Shown piece by piece: positions 46,814 to 56,067 of a stretch of DNA of 64,000 nt. Under the pieces are notes generated by a model that searched no databases, was not told the DNA's origin, and worked only from the letters and a program-made list of their open reading frames with translations. Both the position numbers and the translations under genes were made by a program. The stretch spans positions 1 to 64,000 of the forward strand of contig JAKSNS010000004.1 in NCBI GenBank assembly GCA_024399545.1, written 5' to 3'. How positions within the stretch are numbered: the stretch's first letter is position 1; every line of letters starts with the position of its first letter. The DNA comes from Paludibacteraceae bacterium (GTDB lineage: Bacteria; Bacteroidota; Bacteroidia; Bacteroidales; Paludibacteraceae).

Positions 46814-49069
46814 ATGAAAAAGAAAATTCTTACGATAATAATATTATTAAGCGCACTGTTAGGGGTTAACGCCCAGAGTGACAGCGAGTATGTTTATGGC
46901 TCGGTGGTTGACAGGGCGGGTGAGCCTATGATTGGCGCGGAGGTGCTGTGGGTTGGGACGACGGACGGTGTCCTGACGTTCGTTGACGGGTCGTTTGAGA
47001 TGGAGAGAGTTGAGGGAAGAGATACAATAGTGGTGATGTATATTGGTTTCGTGACTGACACTGTGGTAATCTCGCAGGCAGAGATGCCCCTAAATATAAT
47101 AATGTGTGAGGAGGCTATGGAATTGCAGGAGGTGAACGTGACAGCGGCGGGACCTACGACATTCAACAGCAGGATTACGACAATTCAGACGACGAAGATA
47201 ACAGGGGCGGAACTTTGCAGGGCGGCGTGCTGCAACCTGTCGGAGAGTTTTGAGACGAACGCCTCGGTGGATGTAGCGTATTCAGACGCAGCGACAGGGG
47301 CGAAACAGATAAAAATGCTTGGGCTTTCGGGGATTTACGTGCAACTGCTGGCAGAAAACGCCCCAAGCGTCAGGGGATTGGCTCAAAACTTCGGTATGGA
47401 ATATATACCAGGGTCGTGGATGGAGAGTATCCAAGTGAGCAAGGGAACCGCCTCAGTGATAAATGGTTTCGAGGCAACGACAGGGCAGATAAACATAGAA
47501 TACATAAAGCCAAACACGGGTGACTATATGACGGCTAACGGCGTGATAAACTCTATGTTGGGTGGTGAGGTGAACGTTACAGTTTGCGCGGACGTTGACG
47601 AACATTGGAGCACAGGGACTTTGGCACACTATAAAGGCAACTGGAAGGAGCATGACGCAAACGATGACGGGTTTAAGGACCTGCCAAACCTGAATGAGGT
47701 GAACCTGCTGCACAGATGGTACTACAAAAAAGGGGAACACACCTCGCAATACATAATACGGGGACTTTACGACGAGAGAAACGGCGGAACGATGAAAAAA
47801 CTGCGTGGAGACTCGGAAAGGGAGTACGAAATAGGGATGAAAGCGTGGAGGTTGGAGGCATTGCTGAAACAAGGATACATATTCGACAAAGAGAAAGGGA
47901 CGAGCATTGGGTTGATACTTGGGGCGTCGTACCACGACATAAACAACAGCTACGGACAATACAGACGCTACAAAGGGGGACAGGGAAATCTAAACTTCAA
48001 CGGCATTTTCCAGTCTAACTTTGGAGAAGCACATAAACTAAGCGCAGGAGTGTCAGTGATATTCGACGACTACAAAGAGCATTTGGAGGACAACAACCCA
48101 CTATGCCTACTGCCAGATGGTTGTATGACAAAAAACGGAAGGATAGACGCTGACCGCTGGGAAGTTACGCCGGGAATATTCGCGGAATACTCGTACAAAT
48201 ATGAGGAAAACCTATCAGTTTTGGTGGGCGTGAGGGCAGACTACAGCACGAAATGGGGATTTTTCGCCACGCCAAGATTGAACATAAGATACTCGCCTTG
48301 GGAATGGTGGGCGATAAGAGCCTCGGTTGGTTTAGGTTACAGATCACCGAACATACTGACAGACTATGCACAATTCCTGCCAAGCTCGCGACAAATCATA
48401 GTTGAAGAGAAGATAAAACAAGAGAGGGCTATGAACGCAGGAATAAGTATGTCATTCTATATCCCAATAGCGGACAAAGAGTTACAGATAACGGGAGACT
48501 ACTATTACACTCATTTTATGGAGTGCATGGTGGCTGATATGGACGTTGACCCGCACAAAGTAGTGTTCCATAATTTGGACGGAGGGAAAGCATACTCGCA
48601 TAACGTGCAAGTTGAGGCATCAATGGAGATTTTGAAAGGGTGGAACATGACTCTGGCGTACAGATGGTGCGACGTAAGGACAACCACAAACGGGAAACTG
48701 AGGGAAAAAGCACTGACGAGCAGGTTCAAAGGGTTGATAACCACATCGTATGTCACTCCGCTGAGACATTGGCAGTTTGACTTCACGGCACAATTCAACG
48801 GCGGAGGAAGAATGCCAGAAGCAGGAGAAGAGAAGTTGTGGAAGGAAACATACGGGTGGTACCCCCAGTTGATGGCACAGATAACCAGGTACTTCAAACA
48901 TAACTGGAGCATCTATGTGGGGGCTGAAAACATGACAAACTTTAGGCAAAAAGAACCTATAATAGCGGCAGACCAACCATATTCACAGAACTTTGACGCA
49001 TCTATGCCTTGGGGACCTATTGACGGATGGAAGGTCTATGCAGGGGTCAGATGGGCATTGAAAAGATAA
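46814..49069 (+). CDS. TonB-dependent outer-membrane receptor
   Basis: 751 residues. Signal peptide (1-20, ending GVNAQ), N-terminal carboxypeptidase-regulatory-like beta domain (about 26-100), plug domain (about 105-220, with CCNLSESFETN and SGIYVQLLAE) and a 22-strand-type barrel to the C-terminus. The neighbours (a Cys/His-rich protein and an exported HMA protein) suggest uptake of a metal or metal complex. There is no SusD partner, which argues against glycan uptake. Confidence 0.92.
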   Translation: MKKKILTIIILLSALLGVNAQSDSEYVYGSVVDRAGEPMIGAEVLWVGTTDGVLTFVDGSFEMERVEGRDTIVVMYIGFVTDTVVISQAEMPLNIIMCEEAMELQEVNVTAAGPTTFNSRITTIQTTKITGAELCRAACCNLSESFETNASVDVAYSDAATGAKQIKMLGLSGIYVQLLAENAPSVRGLAQNFGMEYIPGSWMESIQVSKGTASVINGFEATTGQINIEYIKPNTGDYMTANGVINSMLGGEVNVTVCADVDEHWSTGTLAHYKGNWKEHDANDDGFKDLPNLNEVNLLHRWYYKKGEHTSQYIIRGLYDERNGGTMKKLRGDSEREYEIGMKAWRLEALLKQGYIFDKEKGTSIGLILGASYHDINNSYGQYRRYKGGQGNLNFNGIFQSNFGEAHKLSAGVSVIFDDYKEHLEDNNPLCLLPDGCMTKNGRIDADRWEVTPGIFAEYSYKYEENLSVLVGVRADYSTKWGFFATPRLNIRYSPWEWWAIRASVGLGYRSPNILTDYAQFLPSSRQIIVEEKIKQERAMNAGISMSFYIPIADKELQITGDYYYTHFMECMVADMDVDPHKVVFHNLDGGKAYSHNVQVEASMEILKGWNMTLAYRWCDVRTTTNGKLREKALTSRFKGLITTSYVTPLRHWQFDFTAQFNGGGRMPEAGEEKLWKETYGWYPQLMAQITRYFKHNWSIYVGAENMTNFRQKEPIIAADQPYSQNFDASMPWGPIDGWKVYAGVRWALKR

Positions 49070-49098
49070 AAAACAAACAATTAAAAACCAATAAGGAC

Positions 49099-49491
49099 AT
49101 GAAAAAAAGTATTTTGACATTGATGGTCGCTATGGTGTCAGTTTTGACCATGGCAGAGAACAAAACAGTGAAACTTTACATTCCAGGAATGGAGTGCAAA
49201 AACTGCCAAGCAAAGGTTGAAAACGTGCTAAATTACGAAAAGGGAGTGAAGAAACTCACTGTAGAGTTGGAAAAACGCATTGTCACCATAGTTTACGACG
49301 ATGCAAAGACAAATGTGCAAACGTTGCAGGCAGCACTGCTCAAAGACTTGAAATTCAAGTCTCAAGAGGTTAAGGGCGAAGGACATCAGGGTTGCGGCCG
49401 TTCGTGCGGGAACTCATGCGGACACTCATGCGGACACAACCACGGACAGGGCGGATGTGGTCATAATCAAGGAGATAACAACAAAAAGTGA
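49099..49491 (+). CDS. Exported heavy-metal-associated (HMA) domain protein
   Basis: 130 residues. Signal peptide (about 1-18), then an HMA domain with GMECKNC (30-36, metal-binding Cys33 and Cys36), and a C-terminal tail of about 35 residues made of CGHSCGH-like repeats rich in Cys, His and Gly. It looks like a periplasmic metal chaperone or scavenger, probably for copper by family. A frame starting at 49027 overlaps the receptor gene. The Met at 49099 begins the signal peptide. It lies 29 bases after the receptor stop. Confidence 0.9.
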   Translation: MKKSILTLMVAMVSVLTMAENKTVKLYIPGMECKNCQAKVENVLNYEKGVKKLTVELEKRIVTIVYDDAKTNVQTLQAALLKDLKFKSQEVKGEGHQGCGRSCGNSCGHSCGHNHGQGGCGHNQGDNNKK

Positions 49492-49521
49492 TTTTTAGTA
49501 GTAGAAAAATGGAATAATTCT

Positions 49522-49551
49522 TTTGCATATCAAAAATTATTACTAACTTTG
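49522..49551 (+). promoter_or_regulatory. secDF promoter
   Basis: TTTG (49522-49525), 18 bases, TAACTTTG (49544-49551), 54 bases before the secDF start codon. Confidence 0.75.
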
Positions 49552-49604
49552 CACGCTAAATTCAGCGAGGCGAAAATCGTGATAAATAATTAATAAAAAA
49601 CAAT

Positions 49605-52600
49605 ATGCAGAACAAAGGATTTGTAAGATTCATCGCAATTGCGCTGTTGCTCATTTGCCTTTATTACCTGTCGTTTACGTTTGTAACAAGGCACTATGAG
49701 CAAAAGGCACAAGAGATAGCGCAAGGCGACCAGAATCTCTATTACAACTACTTGGATTCAATGTCGGGCGAGGAGGTATTCCTCGGATACACATTGAAAC
49801 AATGCCGCGAGCGTGAGCTCAACCTCGGTCTTGACTTGAAAGGCGGTATGAACGTAACCCTCGAGGTATCAGTATCAGACATCTTGAAATCGTTGTCAGG
49901 CGACAATCAAGACCCATCATTCCAACAAGCCATTCAGAACGCAAAAGCACGTCAGGCACGTTCGGGCGAGAACTTCTTGGTGTTGTTCCGTGAGGAGTAC
50001 AAGAAACTTGAGCCAGACGCACCGTTGGCAGGTATCTTTGCAACATACGACCTGAAAGACAAGATTTCGGCAAGTTCGAGCGACGAAGAGGTGATGGAGG
50101 TATTGCAGGCAGAGATTGACGCAGCAATAGCCAACTCATTCAACGTATTGCGTTCACGTATAGACCGTTTTGGCGTTGTTCAACCCAACATCCAGGCATT
50201 GGACGTTGAAGGACGTATCTTGGTAGAGTTGCCAGGCGTAAAAGAGCCAGAACGTGTACGTAAACTGTTGCAAGGTTCGGCAAACCTGGAATTCTGGCCA
50301 ACTTACAAATATTCGGAAATCGCACCATTCCTTGAGACCGCTGACACAAAAGTGAAAGACATCTTGGCAGCAGGAGTCAAAGAGGAGACAACCGATACAC
50401 TTGTAGCAGACTCGACTGTCTTGTCAGAAGAAGAGTTAGTGGCTGAAAACGTAGAAGAGGCTGAAAACGAGGCTGAAGAGACAGTAGCCGAAGAAGCTGA
50501 CTCGACAGAAGACTTGGCAGCGAAACTGGCAGGTGGCGAAAAGACCCAAGACGAAGCAGCGAAGGGTAACGAGCAGGATATTGAGAAATTCCGCCAGGAG
50601 CACCCACTTTTGGCAGTCCTCAACCCAATACAGAACCAAGGCCCAGTAGTAGGTTACTCGCTAGCACAAGACACGGCTAAGGTAAACAAATACCTTGCAA
50701 TGAAGCAAGTAGCTGACATCTTCCCAGCAGACGCACGCTTCCGTTGGACAGTAAAACCGATAGACCCAGACGCTAAACAATTGGTATTCCAACTGGTAGC
50801 AATCAAACTGGAGAACCCACGCAACGAAAAAGCCCCACTTGAGGGTGATGTAATAACCGATGCACGTTCAGACTTCGACCAATATACAGCATCTGCCACA
50901 GTATCAATGACAATGAACTCAGAAGGTGCTAAAGAGTGGGCACGTCTGACAAAGAACAACGTAGGGCGTGAGGTGGCAATCGTACTTGACAACTACGTAT
51001 ATTCATTCCCTACAGTGAACCAGGAGATTACCGGCGGTAACTCGCAGATTACAGGTCACTTCACAGTAGAAGAGGCAAAAGACTTGGCAAACGTGTTGAA
51101 GTCTGGTAAGATGCCAGCCCCAGCACGTATCGTACAAGAGGACGTTGTTGGTCCATCACTTGGTGAGACAGCCATCCACAACGGTTTGATTTCGTTCGTG
51201 ATAGCATTCATCCTCGTACTCCTCTATATGATAATGTACTATGGATTGATTCCAGGACTCATCGCTGATGGCGCATTGCTGATAAACCTTGTGTTCATTT
51301 TCGGTATTTTGGCATCATTCAAAGCAGTACTTACATTGCCAGGTATCGCAGGTTTCGTATTCACGATGGGTACAGCGGTAGATGCCAACGTGCTGATTTA
51401 TGAGCGTATCCGTGAAGAGTTGCGCACAGGCAAGAACTTCAAGAAGGCAGTAACCGAGGGTTACAGCAACGCACTTTCCGCCATCATTGACGCCAACGTG
51501 ACGACAATGATTACAGGTATCATCTTGTTCATCTTCGGTTCAGGTCCTGTAAAAGGTTTCGCAACCACATTGATGATTGGTATCGTAACTTCCGTATTTA
51601 CAGCAGTATTCCTGACCCGTCTGGTTTATGATAGAATGAACAACAAAGAGAAAGAGCGTAACCTTCAGTTCACTACGAACATAACAAAGAACTGGTTCCA
51701 GAACATACACTTTGACTTCATCGGCAAACGTAAGTTCGGTTATTCACTCTCTTTAGTTTTGATTGTAATCGCCATCGCTTCTCTTTGCATCCGCGGTATG
51801 CAACAAGGTATTGACTTCTCAGGTGGACGTAACTACATCGTAAAATTCGAGAAGCCAGTGAACATTGACGAAATCCGTCCAGTAATGGAGGCTACGTTCC
51901 CTGAAAGCCAGGTAAGCGTAATCACCATGGGTAGTGAAAACCAGATACGTATCTCAACCAACTACGAGGTTTATTCTACCGATGAGAACATGGACGACAA
52001 GATTGAGGAGATGCTCTACACTGCACTGATACCTACAATAGGCAACGACTCAGTAACAAAAGAGTTGTTCGTACAGCGTTACATCGTGAAGAATGACGGT
52101 GTAGAGGAAGCACCAATGAACACGAAAGCAGAGACTTACGGTATCCAAAGTTCGCAGAAGGTTGGTCCTACGGTTGCTGACGACATCAAGATTGCCGCAG
52201 TTTGGGCAATCATCATAGCACTCATTGGTATAGGTCTTTACATATTGTTGCGTTTCCGCAACTGGGCATTCTCGGTTGGCGCAATCACAGCATTGGCACA
52301 CGACGTACTGATTATCCTTGGTATTTACTCATTGTTCTACTCGATAGCAGGATTCTCGATGGAGGTTGACCAGTCATTCATTGCCGCGATTTTGACAGTT
52401 GTGGGTTACTCAATCAACGACACCGTGGTAATCTTCGACCGTATCCGCGAGAATATGAGTCTTTATCCAAAGCGTAAACTTAACGAGCAGATGAGTGAGT
52501 CAATATGCTCGACGTTGAGCCGTACCTTCTCGACTTCATTGTCAACATTCATCGTATTGCTTGCAATATTCATCTTCGGTGGTGAGACCATCCGTGGATT

Positions 52601-52721
52601 CGTATTCGCAATCCTGTTGGGTGTAATCGTAGGTACATATTCAACAATATTCATTGCGTCACCACTCTCATACAGTATCCAAAACTGGAGAGAAAAACGC
52701 AAAGCTGCTAAGGCTGCTTGA
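49605..52721 (+). CDS. secDF: Protein translocase subunit SecDF (fusion)
   Basis: 1038-residue fusion of SecD (about 1-690) and SecF (about 700-1038), proton-driven accessory subunits of the Sec translocon. SecD motifs include LNLGLDLKGGMNVTLEV and the AVDANVLIYERIREEL membrane segment. SecF motifs include GIDFSGGRNYIVKF and GYSINDTVVIFDRIRE. The SecD periplasmic part carries an acidic Glu/Ala insert (about 265-330). Fused SecDF is normal in Bacteroidota. Confidence 0.97.
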   Translation: MQNKGFVRFIAIALLLICLYYLSFTFVTRHYEQKAQEIAQGDQNLYYNYLDSMSGEEVFLGYTLKQCRERELNLGLDLKGGMNVTLEVSVSDILKSLSGDNQDPSFQQAIQNAKARQARSGENFLVLFREEYKKLEPDAPLAGIFATYDLKDKISASSSDEEVMEVLQAEIDAAIANSFNVLRSRIDRFGVVQPNIQALDVEGRILVELPGVKEPERVRKLLQGSANLEFWPTYKYSEIAPFLETADTKVKDILAAGVKEETTDTLVADSTVLSEEELVAENVEEAENEAEETVAEEADSTEDLAAKLAGGEKTQDEAAKGNEQDIEKFRQEHPLLAVLNPIQNQGPVVGYSLAQDTAKVNKYLAMKQVADIFPADARFRWTVKPIDPDAKQLVFQLVAIKLENPRNEKAPLEGDVITDARSDFDQYTASATVSMTMNSEGAKEWARLTKNNVGREVAIVLDNYVYSFPTVNQEITGGNSQITGHFTVEEAKDLANVLKSGKMPAPARIVQEDVVGPSLGETAIHNGLISFVIAFILVLLYMIMYYGLIPGLIADGALLINLVFIFGILASFKAVLTLPGIAGFVFTMGTAVDANVLIYERIREELRTGKNFKKAVTEGYSNALSAIIDANVTTMITGIILFIFGSGPVKGFATTLMIGIVTSVFTAVFLTRLVYDRMNNKEKERNLQFTTNITKNWFQNIHFDFIGKRKFGYSLSLVLIVIAIASLCIRGMQQGIDFSGGRNYIVKFEKPVNIDEIRPVMEATFPESQVSVITMGSENQIRISTNYEVYSTDENMDDKIEEMLYTALIPTIGNDSVTKELFVQRYIVKNDGVEEAPMNTKAETYGIQSSQKVGPTVADDIKIAAVWAIIIALIGIGLYILLRFRNWAFSVGAITALAHDVLIILGIYSLFYSIAGFSMEVDQSFIAAILTVVGYSINDTVVIFDRIRENMSLYPKRKLNEQMSESICSTLSRTFSTSLSTFIVLLAIFIFGGETIRGFVFAILLGVIVGTYSTIFIASPLSYSIQNWREKRKAAKAA

Positions 52722-52742
52722 TAGTACACATTATTATAAATG

Positions 52743-52773
52743 AAGAGACGGAGTGTATTCTTCGTCTCTTTGT
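52743..52773 (+). terminator. Hairpin after secDF
   Basis: AAGAGACG/CGTCTCTT (52743-52750/52763-52770) with a 12-base loop and a short T-rich tail, 21 bases past the secDF stop. It is probably a terminator of moderate strength. Confidence 0.6.
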
Positions 52774-52820
52774 TTCGTAATGTGAATATAAGTAAATCGT
52801 CACCTCTATATGTATATAGT

Positions 52821-53195
52821 ATGCAAGGATCAAGGCAAGAAAAGATTGAGAAAATGTTGCAGAAAGAGTTCGGGGATATTTTCGTACTCTATGCACGCAG
52901 GATAGGGAATGTAATAATCAGTGTTTCAGAAGTTAGGGTAACACCAGACCTCAGCATGGCAAAGGTTTTCCTTAGTACTTTCCCGACAGCAAAAGCAGGG
53001 GAGATTATGGAGAAAGTCGAGGCTGACGCAAAAAGCCTTAGATATGAGTTGGCGCGCAGGCTGAGAAACAACCTAAGAATCATTCCTGAGTTCACATTTT
53101 ATAATGACGAGACAGAGGAGAAACTTGCCCATATAGATGACTTGCTGGCAAGTGCGGGAGTTACGCCGACAGCAATGAACGAAAAAACTGATTGA
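52821..53195 (+). CDS. rbfA: 30S ribosome-binding factor RbfA
   Basis: 124-residue KH-like protein for late 16S rRNA maturation. It starts MQGSRQEKIEKMLQKE and carries ISVSEVRVTPDLSMAKVF. A longer frame from 52740 would run through the secDF terminator hairpin, so the Met at 52821 is used. The stop overlaps the TTG start of the next gene. Confidence 0.93.
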   Translation: MQGSRQEKIEKMLQKEFGDIFVLYARRIGNVIISVSEVRVTPDLSMAKVFLSTFPTAKAGEIMEKVEADAKSLRYELARRLRNNLRIIPEFTFYNDETEEKLAHIDDLLASAGVTPTAMNEKTD

Positions 53196-54394
53196 AAACA
53201 GAGTTATTCATAGCACTGAGGTATCTGTTTGCCAAAAAAAGGCATAATACCATAAACATGGTAACATGGGTTGCCGTGGGTGGGGTCATAGTCGGAACTA
53301 TGTCTATGGTTTGCATGCTCTCCGTTCTTAATGGTTTCGAGAGGGTGATAGAATCGTCATTAACGGCTTTTGACGCAGACATTAAAATAAGTGCGATTGA
53401 GGGGACATGGATAAGTAGGAATGACAGCTTGTTGAGGGGAGTTAGGCGTGAATTGGGAAACGCGGCATTGTGGTGTCCCGTGGTGGAACAAGATGGTATG
53501 GTAGGAGTTGGGGGACAGCATGTGCCAGTGAAAATAAAAGGAGTAGGGGCAAACTATGGTGACATAACAGGAATAGATGCCGTAATATGTTCAGGAAGAG
53601 CGGATTTCTCGCCAGGATACAAAGACGAACCTGTTGGGCTCTTGGGAATTGGGTTGGCGAATAAACTTGGGGTAAGCAGGGATTGTTATACGGAAATTTC
53701 GCTATATGTACCCAAAAACAGGAAAGTAAACATAGCAAGACCAGACGCCAGTTTCACAAAAATGAACTTCGTAAGCGGTGGGGAATTTTATGCCGGTCAG
53801 GAGAAATACGACAACAACTACATAATCTTGCCGATAGACTTGGTGGACAAGGCATATCAATTTGACGGAGAAAAGGTTAACGCATACGAAATAAAGACAG
53901 AAGAAGGTAATGACGAGGTTGAAAAAGTGTTGAAAGAGAGGCTCAAAGGAAAGTACAAAGTGCAGAATAGGATAGAACAGCAGGAAGACTTCTACAAAAT
54001 GAGTCAAGTGGAGAAGTGGTCAACCTTTATGATACTGAGTTTCATTATGTTGATAGCTACATTCAACATAGTCAGTTCGTTATCAATGATACAAATAGAG
54101 AAAAAAGAAGATACAAAACTATTCAGGAACCTCGGAGCAGAGGGGAAGATGGTCCGGAGGATATTCACATTGCAAGGGGTGATGATTTCATTCTTCGGGG
54201 TTATTTCCGGGATAATTTTGGGTGTAATAATAGTGTTGTTGCAGGAGAGGCTCGGATTTATAAAGATGGGTGAAGGTTTTATGGTTAACGCCTACCCTGT
54301 GGAACTTAGATGTCTTGATTTAGTTGCTATATTCTTGGTAGTTATGGCTATGGGGGTAATTGCAGCAAGGCTAACGACAAAAAGAATGGTATGA
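53192..54394 (+). CDS. ABC transporter permease (LolC/LolE-like)
   Basis: 400 residues with one N-terminal membrane helix (about 20-45), a large periplasmic domain (about 50-275) and three C-terminal helices (about 280-395): the FtsX/LolE architecture used for lipoprotein release or mechanotransmission. The start codon is TTG, overlapping the rbfA stop in TTGA. No ATPase gene is adjacent. The stop overlaps the start of the Big2 lipoprotein (ATGA), so the three genes are translationally coupled. Confidence 0.9.
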   Translation: MKTELFIALRYLFAKKRHNTINMVTWVAVGGVIVGTMSMVCMLSVLNGFERVIESSLTAFDADIKISAIEGTWISRNDSLLRGVRRELGNAALWCPVVEQDGMVGVGGQHVPVKIKGVGANYGDITGIDAVICSGRADFSPGYKDEPVGLLGIGLANKLGVSRDCYTEISLYVPKNRKVNIARPDASFTKMNFVSGGEFYAGQEKYDNNYIILPIDLVDKAYQFDGEKVNAYEIKTEEGNDEVEKVLKERLKGKYKVQNRIEQQEDFYKMSQVEKWSTFMILSFIMLIATFNIVSSLSMIQIEKKEDTKLFRNLGAEGKMVRRIFTLQGVMISFFGVISGIILGVIIVLLQERLGFIKMGEGFMVNAYPVELRCLDLVAIFLVVMAMGVIAARLTTKRMV

Positions 54395-55536
54395 TACGAA
54401 AAATTCACATATACCTTTTTGCGGTAATTGTTATATTGTCCACATACGGTTGCGTGGATGAGACAAAGGTGAAAAGCGTGAGTCTCAACCCCGAAGAAAT
54501 GACTTTGTCGATAGGTGAGACAAGACAGATTGAGTTGACAATCAACCCAATATCCTCTGCGATTTACAACTCGAAGATATGGAGCAGCAGCAACCAAAAC
54601 GTGGCAGTCGTAGATAACAAAGGCAATGTAACAGCGGTTTATGCAGGGACATGCGTAATAACGGCGACTGTTGACGGACACAGGGCAAGGTGCAAAGTTA
54701 CGGTTGAGACACCAAGTTATGAACTTGAGATGAGTGAAGGTGCGGTATATACAACAGGGGTTGATGATGAAACTGGTGCTATGACACAAATAGTTAGGCT
54801 TTTTGATGACGGGTTGACGATGAACGAAGATGGGGAGGTGACAGGCAACGGAATGATGATAAACGTGTCATTATGCTCACCTGTAGGCACTGACACACTG
54901 TCCGAAGGCAAATATATCGTGGAAGAGAGCCATAGGGAAATGACGGTTAAGCCAGGAGAAATGAAAGAAGAGGATGGGAGAAATTATGTTACTGGTTCAT
55001 TCTTAGGACAATATACGGACGATGGACTGGTTGTGCTACTACTGACGGCAGGCAACGTAAACATAAGCAAGGACGAAGAAGGAAGATTTACAATAGATTG
55101 CCAAATGGAGGGTGCACAGCAAGAGATAGTCAACGTCAGGTGGCAAGGCAAACCAACGACCTATAAATCAGAGACGGAAGAGCCTGAGAGGATATACTAC
55201 AAAGATATGGTAATCAGCGACACTGTGATGGAGAGCGAAACAAACACACGCCACACATTGGTTACGCTCACTGATGGGAAATCGAAAATAAGAATAAATT
55301 TCAGACTACCGCTATCGACAGAAGAACAACTGCTTGCGGGGAGGTATTCATTAAGTGACCAAGAGGTTTCATACACGATTTCACCAGAGGGAAGTTTCAT
55401 TGAAAAAGACGGAAAAACCATTGATTTACAGAGTGCTAATATAAACGTAACACAGAAAGGCAAAGAGTATTTGGTAGAGGGTAGCATAAAGGGGGAAGAC
55501 GAAAAAGACTACGTGGTGAAAAGCGGTAAGGAATGA
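54391..55536 (+). CDS. Lipoprotein with Big2-type Ig-like domain
   Basis: 381 residues. Signal peptide ending STYGC (lipid Cys21), a bacterial Ig-like Big2 domain (about 28-108, with LNPEEMTLSIGETRQIEL and VTAVYAGTCVITATVDG), then about 270 residues that look like two related beta-sandwich repeats (each with NITL/SKDEEGRFTI- or INVTQKGKEYLV-like ends). A surface or outer-membrane anchored protein of unknown role. Such repeats are common in Bacteroidota surface proteins. Confidence 0.82.
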   Translation: MIRKIHIYLFAVIVILSTYGCVDETKVKSVSLNPEEMTLSIGETRQIELTINPISSAIYNSKIWSSSNQNVAVVDNKGNVTAVYAGTCVITATVDGHRARCKVTVETPSYELEMSEGAVYTTGVDDETGAMTQIVRLFDDGLTMNEDGEVTGNGMMINVSLCSPVGTDTLSEGKYIVEESHREMTVKPGEMKEEDGRNYVTGSFLGQYTDDGLVVLLLTAGNVNISKDEEGRFTIDCQMEGAQQEIVNVRWQGKPTTYKSETEEPERIYYKDMVISDTVMESETNTRHTLVTLTDGKSKIRINFRLPLSTEEQLLAGRYSLSDQEVSYTISPEGSFIEKDGKTIDLQSANINVTQKGKEYLVEGSIKGEDEKDYVVKSGKE

Positions 55537-55581
55537 GGGAAAACGGTGGTGGAAAAAAAATAAAAAAAATGGCGATATTTG

Positions 55582-55613
55582 GTTGGAAGTTACAAAAAAA
55601 AACATTAAATTTG
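55582..55613 (+). promoter_or_regulatory. Promoter of the rseC-rnf operon
   Basis: GTTG (55582-55585), 20 bases, TAAATTTG (55606-55613). The rseC start codon follows 11 bases later, so the leader is very short. Confidence 0.75.
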
Positions 55614-55623
55614 CAGCCGAAAT

Positions 55624-56040
55624 ATGAACGATGAGACAATCAGACATAGAGGTGAAATAATCGCTATAAAAGAGGGAGTTGCGAAAGTTCGGATAATGCA
55701 AACCTCGGCGTGCGCAGAATGCCACGCAAAGGGAGTTTGCACAGCTTCGGACCAGAAAGAGAAGATAATCGAGGTCGAGATGCGCCATGACGACTTTTCG
55801 ATAGGCGATGAGGTGTATGTCATCGTACAGAAGAGCTTAGGGATAAACGCAGTATTGTTGGCTTATATATTGCCGTTTGCGTTGATAATAATCACCATGG
55901 CGATATTAAAGAACTTCATGGCAAACGACCTGCTGATAGGGACAATCTCGTTGGGGATGTTATTGCCATATATAGTGTTGCTCAGGGTGTTTAGAGACAA
56001 ATTGAACGCAAAGTTCAAATTCCAAATCACCGAAATATAA
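55624..56040 (+). CDS. rseC: RseC/MucC family protein
   Basis: 138 residues. The N-terminal part has three Cys (30, 33, 39; ACAECHAKGVC), which may bind an iron-sulphur cluster, and two membrane helices follow (about 75-120). RseC-like proteins are repeatedly found next to rnf genes, where they are thought to help maintain or assemble redox complexes. It precedes rnfB by 27 bases. Confidence 0.9.
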   Translation: MNDETIRHRGEIIAIKEGVAKVRIMQTSACAECHAKGVCTASDQKEKIIEVEMRHDDFSIGDEVYVIVQKSLGINAVLLAYILPFALIIITMAILKNFMANDLLIGTISLGMLLPYIVLLRVFRDKLNAKFKFQITEI

Positions 56041-56067
56041 ACAAACAGAAAACAAAGTAGAACGACT

